64,000 nucleotides of DNA, taken from the NCBI RefSeq assembly GCF_002251735.1, contig NZ_NOXS01000035.1:314814-378813 (forward strand). Reading direction: 5' to 3'. The notes under the pieces are model-generated. The model did no database searches. It saw nothing but the letters and a program-made list of their open reading frames with translations, and had not been told where the DNA came from. Every line of letters starts with the position of its first letter. Position 1 is the stretch's first letter. This document shows, piece by piece, positions 1-8,499 of this stretch. Both the position numbers and the translations under genes were made by a program. This DNA comes from Elstera cyanobacteriorum. Its GTDB lineage: Bacteria > Pseudomonadota > Alphaproteobacteria > Elsterales > Elsteraceae.

Positions 1-371
1 GCCGGTAGGCCAAACAGCATACCGACCGCCGTGGTCATGACCCCGGCCAGCGGGATGGCAAAAAAGACCGGAATGCCGTGATTGCTGATCCAGGCCGAGG
101 CAAAAGCCCCGAAGCCAAAGAAGGCGGCATGCCCGATGGAAATCTGCCCGGTAAAGCCAACGACGATATTCAGCCCCAGCGCGGCAATCGCGTAATAGCC
201 GATCTGAATGAACAGCGCGAGCATGTAATTGCTGACGACAAAGGGGGACGCGGCGAGCAGCGCCACCCCTAAAACCGCGAACAGAAACGAGTTCCGCGTA
301 TCAAAAATATGCGTATCCGCCGCGTAGCTGGTGCGGAAGTCGCCACACGGGCGCAAGCTGACGTTTGCCAT
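1..371 (-). CDS. livM: Branched-chain amino-acid ABC transporter permease LivM, partial (N-terminus only)
   Basis: The N-terminal ~123 residues of a LivM-type inner-membrane permease are present; the rest lies beyond the left edge. After a short cytoplasmic start (MANVSLRPCGDF) come hydrophobic segments and the family motif around ALGLNIVVGFTGQISIGHAA, typical of LivM permeases. The ATG at 371 is preceded by GGAGGG nine bases upstream on the minus strand. It lies 17 bases downstream of livH and is the last gene of the livG-ligase-livH-livM operon visible here. With LivH it would form the membrane channel of an importer for branched-chain amino acids or a related carboxylate. The binding protein and livF are not in view. 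The substrate is inferred only from family. Confidence 0.9.
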   Translation of the reverse strand, partial: MANVSLRPCGDFRTSYAADTHIFDTRNSFLFAVLGVALLAASPFVVSNYMLALFIQIGYYAIAALGLNIVVGFTGQISIGHAAFFGFGAFASAWISNHGIPVFFAIPLAGVMTTAVGMLFGLP

Positions 372-388
372 AATCTATCGCCCTCCGC

Positions 389-1282
389 CTAAACGCGTTC
401 GATGTCGCGGGTACCGAACAAGCCATAGGGCTTGATCATCAAAATCAGGATCAGCACGTAGAAGGGCGCCACTTCGTACATATTGCCCCAGTGCAGATAT
501 TGGCTATCGATGTAATGGGCGAAATTCTCCAGCAAGCCGACGATCAGCCCGCCCAAGACCGCGCCGACCACCGAGTCGAGCCCGCCCAAGATCACCGCCG
601 GGAAAACCTTGATCCCGAAGGCGGAAAGCGCTGAGGAGACGCCGTTCACGAGACCGACGACGACGCCCGCGACCGTGGAGACCATCGCCGAGATGGCCCA
701 AGCCATCGCAAACACTTGTTTGATCGAAATCCCCAAGCTCTGCGCCGCTTGCTGATTGTAAGCGGTCGCCCGCATCGCAAGCCCGTAGCGGGTATATTTG
801 AAAAAATAGGCGAACCCGGCCATGATCAGCACCGATACCGCCAGCGATAGGCCGTAAGCGGTTTTCACCTGCAGCCCAAAGATCGAGAAGGACTGGGTAT
901 CGAAGACCTGCGGAAAGGGCTGGGCAAAGACGCCGAAGGCCCATTTCATCGAGGCTTGGAAGACGATGGACAGGCCAATCGTTACCATGATCACCGAAAT
1001 AATCGGCTCGCCAATCAAGGGCCGTAGCACCACCACCTGCAACAGCACGCCAAAGGCGGCCATGAAGGCGAGGGTTAGCAGGAAGCCGACAAAAAACGGC
1101 ACCTGATATTTGGTTAGGAAGAACCAGCAAATCCAGGCGCCAATCAGCAGAAATTCGCCCTGGGCGAAGTTCACCACTTGGCTGGCCTTATAGATCAGCA
1201 CGAAACACATGCCGACGACGCCATAGAGCGTGCCGACGATCAGCCCATTGAGCAGCAATTGCCCGAGCAGGGAAAGATCCAT
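389..1282 (-). CDS. livH: Branched-chain amino-acid ABC transporter permease LivH
   Basis: This 297-residue, highly hydrophobic protein has the LivH family layout of about eight membrane segments. It has the N-terminal motif NGLIVGTLYGVVGMCFVLIY, followed by VVNFAQGEFLLIGAW, and the conserved FPAVILGGLDSVVGAVLGG segment near the C-terminus. It pairs with LivM as the transmembrane unit of a HAAT-family ABC importer. The start at 1282 is supported by GGGGAGGAT about nine bases upstream. It begins 15 bases after the acyl-CoA ligase stop, so the genes are almost certainly co-transcribed. The ligase inside the operon suggests the substrate may be an aromatic or branched carboxylic acid rather than leucine, but that is inference. 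Confidence 0.92.
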   Translation of the reverse strand: MDLSLLGQLLLNGLIVGTLYGVVGMCFVLIYKASQVVNFAQGEFLLIGAWICWFFLTKYQVPFFVGFLLTLAFMAAFGVLLQVVVLRPLIGEPIISVIMVTIGLSIVFQASMKWAFGVFAQPFPQVFDTQSFSIFGLQVKTAYGLSLAVSVLIMAGFAYFFKYTRYGLAMRATAYNQQAAQSLGISIKQVFAMAWAISAMVSTVAGVVVGLVNGVSSALSAFGIKVFPAVILGGLDSVVGAVLGGLIVGLLENFAHYIDSQYLHWGNMYEVAPFYVLILILMIKPYGLFGTRDIERV

Positions 1283-1297
1283 CGTCCCATCCTCCCC

Positions 1298-3238
1298 TTA
1301 GGCCGCGCGCGACCGGGGGCCGCTTTTGGCGGAACCGCCCGCGCCCCCGCTGAGATCGACAACGCGCACCGACGTTTTGATGCGTTGCTTGGTGCCGTCT
1401 TGGAAAACGATGGTCGTGTCGATTGGCACGATTTCCACATCGTCGTAAACGGCCTGGATAATGTCGGCGTATTTTTCGTTGATCACGCCGCGCCGCACTT
1501 TGCGGGTACGGGTGAGTTCGCCATCGTCCGCGTCCAGCTCCTTATACAGCAGCAGGAATTTGCGGATGCGCTGGAACTCCGGCAGCCCCTCGTTCACTTT
1601 GCGCACTTCATCGTGCAGCAGCGCGTAGGTCTGGTCCTTGGCCGACAGGTCGGAATAGGTCGTAAAGGCGATCCGGTTCTTTTCCGCCCATTTCGACACA
1701 ACCGGGTAGCGAATGCAGATCATTGCCGCCAGATAATCGCGCTGGTCGCCGAGGATAACGGCTTCGGCCACATAGGGGCTGAACTTCAACTTATTTTCGA
1801 TATAGGCCGGGGAGAAACGGTCGCCGCCCTTAGTGGTGGCGATGTCCTTAATGCGGTCGATGACCGTCAGATGGCCTTTCTTATCGAAATAGCCCGCGTC
1901 GCCCGTATGCATCCACCCGTCGCGAATATCGGCATTCGACGCCGCCTCGTTCCGGTAATAACCCAGGAACATATTGGGGTGGCGGGTCACGATTTCGCCG
2001 ATGCCATTCTGGTCAGGATTATCGATGCGGATTTCGATGGTCTTGTCGAAGGCAACGCCCACCGTATCGAAATCCACCTCGCCCGCCCGGTGGATGGTAT
2101 AAGCCCCCATCGTCTCGGTCTGACCGTAGAGCTGACGTAGCGGCACGCCCATCGCTTGGAAAAAGCGGAAGGTATCCGGCCCCAGGGCCGCGCCCCCCGT
2201 TGCCGCCGACCGCAGGCGGGAGAAGCCGAGCCGGTCGCGCAACGCCCGATAGAGCAGGAAATCGGCTAAGAACGAGCGTTTACCCGCCGCCAGGGCCTTT
2301 TGCCCCAGCTTATTGCCCAGCTCGTACATCGCGCGCTTCAACGGGCTCGCGTCCATAATCTTGGCGCGCACATCGCCCGCGATCTGTTCCCAGACGCGGG
2401 GGGCGAGCAGCGCGAAGGTCGGGCCGATTTCGCGCATATCGGCCATTTGAGTTTCCGGCTCTTCGACGAAATTGACCACCATGCGGCAGACCAGCCATTT
2501 CGCAACAGCATAGACCTGCTCCATGATCCAAGGCAGCGGCAGGACCGAGACGTAATCGTCCTGCGGGCCTTTCGGATCGACCGACAGGTAGGAATGGGCG
2601 TGGCGGACCAACGAGCCGGAGGTCAGCATCGCTAGCTTCGGGTTCGAGGTCGTACCGGAGGTGGTGCAGAGCACGGCCACCGCCTCGGTCTCCGTCGCCG
2701 CGACGAGGTTTTCGAAGCGCGACGGTTCGGCCCGGTCGGCGCGTTCGCCATTTTCCAGCAGGACCGACAGTGGCACGAGGCGCGGATCGTCATATTTCCG
2801 CATACCGCGCGGGTCGGCATAAATAATATGCTTCACGGAGGGGATACGGTCGCCGAGCGAGATCAACTTATCGATCTGCTCCTCGTCCTCGCAGATCATC
2901 ACTTCGATGTCGGCGTAATTGACGAGATAGGCGACCTCATCTTCCATCGCGTCGCGATAGATGCCAAGGCTCATCGCCCCCAGCGTATGGGCCGCCACTT
3001 CACCCATCACCCAATCCGGGCGATTATCGCCGATCAGGCCCACGACGCTGCCCTTGGTCACGCCCAAATCGGCAAGGCCCAAGGTGAAGGCTTCTGTGCG
3101 CTCCAGCACCTGCCCCCAAGTGAAGCTGACCCAGATGCCGAATTGTTTTTCGCGCATCGCGGTTTCAGTGGGGTAGCTGCGGCCATTGTGTAGCAGCAGC
3201 TTCGGAAAGGTATCGAGCGCGGTTTCGGTTTTGCTCAT
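1298..3238 (-). CDS. AMP-dependent long-chain acyl-CoA synthetase embedded in a liv operon
   Basis: This 646-residue ANL-superfamily adenylating enzyme would activate a carboxylic acid to its CoA thioester via an acyl-adenylate. Visible motifs are the P-loop-like CTTSGTTSNPKLAML near residue 190, YGQTETMGAYTIH near 370, and GDAGYFDKKGHLTVIDRIKD near 440 with the hinge. Length and the long insertion match FadD15/long-chain ligases rather than short acetyl-CoA synthetases. It lies nine bases after livG and 15 bases before livH. Such ligases recur inside liv-type operons of Proteobacteria, where they probably trap the imported acid as a CoA ester (inference). The P-loop has SGTTSNPK instead of the commoner SGTTGxPK. 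The true substrate cannot be read from sequence. Confidence 0.9.
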   Translation of the reverse strand: MSKTETALDTFPKLLLHNGRSYPTETAMREKQFGIWVSFTWGQVLERTEAFTLGLADLGVTKGSVVGLIGDNRPDWVMGEVAAHTLGAMSLGIYRDAMEDEVAYLVNYADIEVMICEDEEQIDKLISLGDRIPSVKHIIYADPRGMRKYDDPRLVPLSVLLENGERADRAEPSRFENLVAATETEAVAVLCTTSGTTSNPKLAMLTSGSLVRHAHSYLSVDPKGPQDDYVSVLPLPWIMEQVYAVAKWLVCRMVVNFVEEPETQMADMREIGPTFALLAPRVWEQIAGDVRAKIMDASPLKRAMYELGNKLGQKALAAGKRSFLADFLLYRALRDRLGFSRLRSAATGGAALGPDTFRFFQAMGVPLRQLYGQTETMGAYTIHRAGEVDFDTVGVAFDKTIEIRIDNPDQNGIGEIVTRHPNMFLGYYRNEAASNADIRDGWMHTGDAGYFDKKGHLTVIDRIKDIATTKGGDRFSPAYIENKLKFSPYVAEAVILGDQRDYLAAMICIRYPVVSKWAEKNRIAFTTYSDLSAKDQTYALLHDEVRKVNEGLPEFQRIRKFLLLYKELDADDGELTRTRKVRRGVINEKYADIIQAVYDDVEIVPIDTTIVFQDGTKQRIKTSVRVVDLSGGAGGSAKSGPRSRAA

Positions 3239-3247
3239 CGCCGCCCC

Positions 3248-4072
3248 CTACGCAACCTGGGCCGAGGCCGCATCGGCCTCCGGCAAATCATCGACTTCAC
3301 CCAAATAGGCGCGGCGCACGTGATCGTTTGCCAGCACCTCATCGGGCAGGCCGTCGGCGATCTTCTTGCCGAAATCCAGCACCATGACGCGGTGAGAAAT
3401 ATCCATGACCACGCCCATATCGTGCTCGATCATCACCACGGTCATGCCCCATTCCTCGTTGAGGTCGAGGATGAAGCGGGCCATATCCTCCTTCTCCTCA
3501 AGGTTCATCCCGGCCATCGGTTCATCCAGCAGAATCAGATCGGGCTTCAGCGCAATGGCGCGCGCCAGTTCCACCCGCTTGCGCAACCCATAGGAGAGGG
3601 TACCCGCCGTGGCGCGGCGCACATGCTGGATTTCGAGGAAATCGATGATCGTCTCCACCTCGCGGCGGTGGCGCAATTCCTCGCGCCGAGCGCCGGTCAG
3701 CCAGTAGAGCGACCCGGTGAAGAAATTATTGCGCAGCAAATGGTGGCGCCCGACCATGATATTGTCGAGCACGCTCATATGACCAAACAGCGCCAGGTTC
3801 TGGAACGTGCGGCCAATGCCCAAATCGGCGCGCTTGTTCGGCTTCAGGGCGGTCACATCCTGACCCTTAAAGCGTACCCGGCCCTCCGACGGCGTGTAGC
3901 GGCCCGAGATGCAGTTGAGCATCGAGGTTTTACCCGCGCCGTTCGGCCCGATGATCGAAAAAATCTCACCTTTGCGGACGGTGAAGCTGACATCGGTCAA
4001 GGCACGGATGCCCCCAAACCGCAGCGACACGCCCGCTACTTCGAGTAACGGTTCCGTCACATTTCCCCCCAT
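3248..4072 (-). CDS. livG: Branched-chain amino-acid ABC transporter ATP-binding protein LivG
   Basis: A 274-residue cytoplasmic ATPase of the LivG type. Walker A is GPNGAGKTS at residues 42-50, the ABC signature appears as LSYGLRKR near 159, and Walker B is LILLDEPMAG near 179. The switch histidine is in VVMIEHDMG. It is the first gene of the minus-strand operon livG-ligase-livH-livM and would drive the permeases encoded downstream. The ATG at 4072 has no clear ribosome site. An in-frame GTG at 4060 has GGGGGGA just upstream, matches the usual LivG N-terminus (TEPLLEVAGVSLRFGG) and may be the real start. No partner LivF is seen in this operon within the window. Confidence 0.92.
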   Translation of the reverse strand: MGGNVTEPLLEVAGVSLRFGGIRALTDVSFTVRKGEIFSIIGPNGAGKTSMLNCISGRYTPSEGRVRFKGQDVTALKPNKRADLGIGRTFQNLALFGHMSVLDNIMVGRHHLLRNNFFTGSLYWLTGARREELRHRREVETIIDFLEIQHVRRATAGTLSYGLRKRVELARAIALKPDLILLDEPMAGMNLEEKEDMARFILDLNEEWGMTVVMIEHDMGVVMDISHRVMVLDFGKKIADGLPDEVLANDHVRRAYLGEVDDLPEADAASAQVA

Positions 4073-4272
4073 TTCAGGGCTGCGCTTTGTAATTATCCTG
4101 CGCTTATACCCCGCTTCCTGACACAGAGTGTTATTCCTACACGTAAAGTGTCAAGGTGATTCGTGCGGCGGAAGTCGGCGTTTTAGGCGTTGAGCGAGGG
4201 GTAAAATCTGACGCTCGCGTTAAGTTACCGATGCAACGGCAGACCCACACCCCGCCCCGCCACACGACAAAA

Positions 4273-4303
4273 ACGGGCGGCCTTTCCCGGTAAAACCGCC
4301 CGT
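4273..4303 (-). terminator. Rho-independent terminator (distal of a tandem pair) for the protease gene
   Basis: ACGGGCGG at 4273-4280 pairs perfectly with CCGCCCGT at 4296-4303. On the minus strand the stem is followed by GTTTTTG, a good U tract. It lies about 150 bases beyond the protease stop and is the second of two similar hairpins. Confidence 0.75.
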
Positions 4304-4335
4304 CGCCACCCTTTTTTCCAGTTTCGAAAAACACA

Positions 4336-4362
4336 ACGGGCGGGAAAGCCCATCCCGCCCGT
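4336..4362 (-). terminator. Rho-independent terminator (proximal of a tandem pair) for the protease gene
   Basis: ACGGGCGGG at 4336-4344 pairs perfectly with CCCGCCCGT at 4354-4362, and the minus-strand transcript continues into TGTGTTTTTCG. The arms share ACGGGCGG with the distal hairpin, so the two stems are near copies of each other. Confidence 0.75.
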
Positions 4363-4454
4363 CTCCCCGCCCTCGCGTATCGGGACTGCCCAGCAAGGGC
4401 TACCCTGCTGCCGACTGCCTTTTGGCGCACATCCCTTGTGTAAAAATGCCCGGC

Positions 4455-6182
4455 CTAGGCATCGACGTAATAGGCGATGCCCTCATACACGAACCCAACC
4501 AGCTTGGTGACGGTCGCCCGCTCGCTTTCGCTCGCGGTATAAAAATGACTGCCCGTATTGCTATTATAAAAGCGGTACAGCGGATCGAGGCCGCCTTGGG
4601 AGGAGGTTCCGGCGAGATAGGCCACCCCCTCATAGGAAAATCCGGCCAGTTTCGTCACGGCGTCCCGCTCCGTCGCATCTGCCGTATAGAAATGCGTTCC
4701 GGTATTATTGTTGTAGAAACGATAGACATAGGCGGGGTGCCCCCCGGCGACTTCAAACGCACCGAACGCAATACCTTCATAAGAATATTGCGGCAGCTTT
4801 TCGCGGATCGAGTCGCGCTCCGCCGTGCTCATTGTATAGAGATGGGTGCCGGTCGCCGTATTATAGAAGCGATACACCGGCGAGGATGTGATCGTCGTCG
4901 TCACGCTACTCGCCTCGACAATCCGTCCATCGCCGAACTGCAGCTTTTCAAACCCAGTCAGCGTATCGCGCCCATCGGTCCCCGATACGGTGATCGTACC
5001 ATTGGAAACCGCAAACTTATAATTACTGTACGCCCCGCTGAAATAGGCCGTATCCGTTCCGGTGCCGCCGTTCAGCGTATCGTTCCCCAGCCCCCCTTGA
5101 ATGAAATTATCTGCGCTATTGCCCGTAATCACATCATCATAGGCCGACCCAGTGACCGACTCGATGAGCGTACCATAGGCAATGCTCAGGTTGTTTTCGC
5201 CGAGGTAGAGATACTCCTGACGGGCGGTATACCAGCTTACAAGCGACGCTTGGCCGTAGAAGGTTTGAACGCTGGTTGATAACTCGCCGATCTCACGGTC
5301 GATGGCTTGGCTAACGGTCCGCTTACCGATGGAGCTGAAGCTACCAGGGGTGAGATCCAAGATCGAACCATAGGCCTGGTTAGACAGATCGATGATATCG
5401 CTACCGCCGCCGTCATAGATCATCTGCACAAAAGGATCGGTCGAAAACCGGTACGTATTGGCTACGGTATCGACCTTAGCCCCATAGATCGCCTGGGCAG
5501 CGGCAACGTCGAAAATCCCGAGATGGGCTTGGCCCGAGGTCTCGAGACGCACATATTCCGATTTCCAATCAACACCCGTTGCTGTCCGCGTCGCCGTAAC
5601 TTTAATGTCGTAGGTATATTCTTGATCATAGGACATGACCGTCGTCTGAATACTATCTTTGGCATCCGCCAAAACCGGGGACTCATGCGGATGCTTAAGG
5701 CCGAGAGTGTGACCAATCTCATGCATCAACAATAGCGGATTGTAGCCCGAATCTGTCTCGGCTCGATTGATCCACACATCGCCCCGGTTAGAGGCCCCGA
5801 CTTGACTACCGCTACCCGCCCCCCAAGCAAAGCCGGCGAAATCCGCCCCTGGCTCGCTCAAAGAAAAGAAACGCATCCCGACGTTTGCAGTGTCAGAAAC
5901 TTCAACAAAGGTAATATTCGCGACCGCAGACCATGCCGCTAGGGCATCACGTGTCTGCTGCTTCATTGTATCAGTAAAAGTCTGAAACGTCGTTGCTGCA
6001 GTCCGCGTATCAGTAAATTGCGAAGCATAACTCGGAATGCTCGTCGCGAAACTATATTGGACGACGGCCGCCGTTCCCAACGCACTGGCACCGTTCCATC
6101 GCCCCAGATCAGCATCGACCAGGGTCGAAACCGCCAGCGCCTGATCGGAAGCCGACAGAGTGGGAATAACCGGCTGCGCCAT
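4455..6182 (-). CDS. Serralysin-family (M10B) secreted zinc metalloprotease with RTX segment and three C-terminal DUF5648-like repeats
   Basis: A 575-residue extracellular protease. The zinc site HEIGHTLGLKH spans residues 154-164 (HExxHxxGxxH) and the Met-turn is TVMSY with Met183. A short RTX calcium-binding segment follows at about 347-377 (SAYDDVITGN, GGLGNDTLNGG). After it come three ~36-residue repeats at about 437-472, 487-522 and 536-571, each reading YRFYN..TG(T/S)H(F/L)YT...ER...(F/Y)xYEG(I/V)A, which match the DUF5648 repeat type. There is no N-terminal signal peptide, as expected for a type I secretion substrate, but no T1SS genes lie nearby. AAGGAG sits eight bases before the ATG. 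Its base composition is lower in GC than its neighbours. Target unknown. Confidence 0.88.
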   Translation of the reverse strand: MAQPVIPTLSASDQALAVSTLVDADLGRWNGASALGTAAVVQYSFATSIPSYASQFTDTRTAATTFQTFTDTMKQQTRDALAAWSAVANITFVEVSDTANVGMRFFSLSEPGADFAGFAWGAGSGSQVGASNRGDVWINRAETDSGYNPLLLMHEIGHTLGLKHPHESPVLADAKDSIQTTVMSYDQEYTYDIKVTATRTATGVDWKSEYVRLETSGQAHLGIFDVAAAQAIYGAKVDTVANTYRFSTDPFVQMIYDGGGSDIIDLSNQAYGSILDLTPGSFSSIGKRTVSQAIDREIGELSTSVQTFYGQASLVSWYTARQEYLYLGENNLSIAYGTLIESVTGSAYDDVITGNSADNFIQGGLGNDTLNGGTGTDTAYFSGAYSNYKFAVSNGTITVSGTDGRDTLTGFEKLQFGDGRIVEASSVTTTITSSPVYRFYNTATGTHLYTMSTAERDSIREKLPQYSYEGIAFGAFEVAGGHPAYVYRFYNNNTGTHFYTADATERDAVTKLAGFSYEGVAYLAGTSSQGGLDPLYRFYNSNTGSHFYTASESERATVTKLVGFVYEGIAYYVDA

Positions 6183-6214
6183 TGTCTTGCTCCTTCAATC
6201 GATACTCTGACGGC

Positions 6215-7627
6215 TTACGCGCCTGTAACGGGTTTAGACGCAATTTCCTGCGCTGGCAGCCCTAAAATTAGATCCGCCCGCAACCCTGGGTGATTGTCAC
6301 CCAGGATCAAGGAGCCATTATGGAGGCCCGCGACGGCGGAAACCAGACTCAATCCCAGCCCATTGCCGGGTGTCGTGCGGCTTTGCTCTAGCCGCACGAA
6401 GCGCCCGAGCACATGCTCCCGCTCTTCCGGTGGAATGCCCGGGCCGCTATCGGCCACCGAGACAAGGGCACCATCGCCGTGCGGGCCAACTTCCAGCGTC
6501 ACACGCCCGCCGCCCGGCGTATATTTGATGGCATTATCAGCTAAATTCGCCAGCGCCTGAAACAGCAGATGGCGGTTGCCGTGAATCCGGGTCGGGGCGC
6601 TTTGGGTGACAGCCAAGGCAATCGCCTTATCCTCTGCCACCGCCTGATAAAGATCGGCGATATCGGCGACCAGATCGGCGAGATCAAGGTCAGTCATATC
6701 CTGCCGCCCAGCCCCTGCTTCGGCGCGGGAGATCGACAGAATGGCGTTGAACGTATGCAGCACATTATCAAGCTCGGCGATGGTCTTCTCCAGCGCTGCC
6801 TGCATCTGCGGCGGCTCCGCCCCCATCAGGGTCACTTCCAGCCGGGTTTTCAGGCGGGTCAGGGGGGAGCGTAGATCGTGGGCGATATTGTCCGTCACCT
6901 CGCGCCCGGCCCGCATCAATTGATCGATCTGCGCCAGCATGGCATTGAGGTTTTTTGCCAACCCGTCGAACTCGTCGCCACTGCCGGTAACGGGAACGCG
7001 CTGCTGCAAATCCCCCAGAATGATCTGGCGCGTCGTGCGGTTGATGCCATCCAAGCGGCGGCGCATGTCGCGCCCCATGACAATCCCGCCGACCAGCGCC
7101 AATAACACCGCCGCCGCCGTCGCCCACAGCAGCGCCTGGAAGATCAGCTTCTCAAAACTCTCGCGCTCCACCAGCGTGCGGCCGACCAGGAGGTGATAAC
7201 CTTCGGCCAGCAGGAACGACATCGCGCGCGCCCGCACGGCATCGCCGGGTTGGCCGTCATCCTCGCCGTTCGGGGCGGGCAAACGGAAAGTGGCCCAGCG
7301 GCCTTCCCGCTCCGCATCGGTCGGCCAACCGGGCAAATTCCCGGCAACGCGGGCGAAATTACCGTCCGCCAGCAGATAAACGCCAGTGCCGACCCGATCC
7401 GCCGCGATGCGTTCGTTGATCTGGTCAATCAGACCGGTCACCCCATGCTCGCGGTAACCGTCCGACAGGCTGGAGATTTCGGTAACGATAGTATCGTTAA
7501 GCTGCCGGTCGATCAGCCCGATGGTGACGCCGTAGACAAACCCGAGGATCGTTAGCACCGAAACGACGAACAGCGTCGCATAGACGGCAACCACCCGAAA
7601 TTTCCAATGGCGCAGCAGCTTGCGCAT
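6215..7627 (-). CDS. Two-component sensor histidine kinase
   Basis: A 470-residue inner-membrane kinase. There are membrane segments at about residues 12-34 and 163-185 enclosing a ~130-residue periplasmic sensor region. A HAMP linker (RRLDGINRTTRQIILGD) and the phospho-acceptor box NIAHDLRSPLTRLK with His250 follow. ATPase motifs are N-box LANLADNAIKYTPGG, G1 VADSGPGIPPEE and G2 GNGLGLSLV. It starts nine bases after its response regulator, so the two form an operon. The protease gene begins 32 bases downstream on the same strand, making it a possible part of the same transcript or a target (inference). The signal sensed is not evident; the periplasmic part matches no domain I recognise. Confidence 0.92.
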   Translation of the reverse strand: MRKLLRHWKFRVVAVYATLFVVSVLTILGFVYGVTIGLIDRQLNDTIVTEISSLSDGYREHGVTGLIDQINERIAADRVGTGVYLLADGNFARVAGNLPGWPTDAEREGRWATFRLPAPNGEDDGQPGDAVRARAMSFLLAEGYHLLVGRTLVERESFEKLIFQALLWATAAAVLLALVGGIVMGRDMRRRLDGINRTTRQIILGDLQQRVPVTGSGDEFDGLAKNLNAMLAQIDQLMRAGREVTDNIAHDLRSPLTRLKTRLEVTLMGAEPPQMQAALEKTIAELDNVLHTFNAILSISRAEAGAGRQDMTDLDLADLVADIADLYQAVAEDKAIALAVTQSAPTRIHGNRHLLFQALANLADNAIKYTPGGGRVTLEVGPHGDGALVSVADSGPGIPPEEREHVLGRFVRLEQSRTTPGNGLGLSLVSAVAGLHNGSLILGDNHPGLRADLILGLPAQEIASKPVTGA

Positions 7628-7636
7628 CGCCGCCGC

Positions 7637-8317
7637 TTACTCCGGCGCGCGCAGGCAGTATCCCGCCCCGCGAATGGTATGCAGCAGCGATTTTGGGAAA
7701 TTCTTATCGATCTTCTGGCGCAGGCGCGAGATATGCACGTCGATCACATTGGTTTGCGGGTCGAAGTGATAGTCCCACACATGCTCCAGCAACATGGTGC
7801 GCGTGACCACATGCCCGGCATTACGCATCAGATATTCCAGCAGCATGAATTCGCGCGGCTGAAGATCGAGTTCCTGCCCGCTACGGGTGACGAGGCGCGA
7901 GAGCAGATCCATCTCAAGGTCGGCGACGCGCAGCTTGGTCGTCACGCTTTCCGTCACGCCGCCGCGCCGCATTAAAACTTCGATGCGCGCCAAGAGTTCG
8001 GAGAACGCATAGGGTTTGGTCAGATAATCATCGCCGCCCGCGCGCAAACCGCGCACCCGGTCATCGACGGCAGATAAGGCCGACAGGATTAGCACCGGCG
8101 TCTTATTGCCCGAGGCGCGCAGCGCCTGAATGATGGCCAGCCCATCAAGGCCCGGCAGCATGCGGTCCACCACCAGCACGTCATAGGTGCCGCTCATGGC
8201 GTGGAACAGCCCGTCCTTACCCTCGGCGGCATGATCGACGATATAGCCGCTTTCCTTAAGGCCCTTCACCATATAGGCGGCGGTATCGACATCATCCTCG
8301 ATCACCAGAATACGCAT
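7637..8317 (-). CDS. OmpR/PhoB-family response regulator
   Basis: A 226-residue DNA-binding regulator. The receiver domain covers residues 1-115 with acidic pair ED/D at 7-9, phospho-acceptor Asp51 in VLVVDRMLPGLDG and the conserved Lys in YLTKPYAFSEL. The C-terminal winged-helix domain (about 125-224) carries the OmpR-type pattern LQPREFMLLEYLMRNAGHVVTR and HISRLRQKIDKNF. It is the first gene of the operon with the histidine kinase that follows nine bases later. The divergent gene at 8500 shares its 182-base upstream region and is a candidate target. Phosphorylation by the partner kinase and transcription control are family knowledge; the regulon is not known. Confidence 0.94.
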   Translation of the reverse strand: MRILVIEDDVDTAAYMVKGLKESGYIVDHAAEGKDGLFHAMSGTYDVLVVDRMLPGLDGLAIIQALRASGNKTPVLILSALSAVDDRVRGLRAGGDDYLTKPYAFSELLARIEVLMRRGGVTESVTTKLRVADLEMDLLSRLVTRSGQELDLQPREFMLLEYLMRNAGHVVTRTMLLEHVWDYHFDPQTNVIDVHISRLRQKIDKNFPKSLLHTIRGAGYCLRAPE

Positions 8318-8499
8318 GGGCGGCCCAACTCCTTCGTCGATCCTTTTCTATCAGATACGATTGCTGGGCGGCAGGCGCTTCTTAAATTTTGGTTAGAGTT
8401 AGCGGGCAGAAAGCCGCGCCTGCGAATGATCCCTGTTCATCGGTCGCATCTTCGACCATAGTTGCGCCGCCTAACCGGCTGCACTTGCGTGGGAATTTC

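Larger units (their letters stand above)
4073..4454. other. 382-base intergenic region: livG upstream region and protease terminators
   Basis: No open frame here looks like a gene. The left part (about 4073-4160) is the upstream region of the livG operon; a TTGACA at roughly 4154-4159 on the minus strand is a possible -35 box, but I find no convincing -10 at normal spacing. The right part holds two hairpins listed separately that end the protease transcript. Confidence 0.6.

Noticed and set aside
4154-4159. TTGACA as a livG promoter -35 box
   Set aside because: No acceptable -10 at 16-18 bases; kept only as a remark in the intergenic entry.
6285-6305. Perfect 9-base inverted repeat CCTGGGTGA/TCACCCAGG
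   Set aside because: It lies inside the histidine kinase coding region and is not followed by a U tract on either strand.
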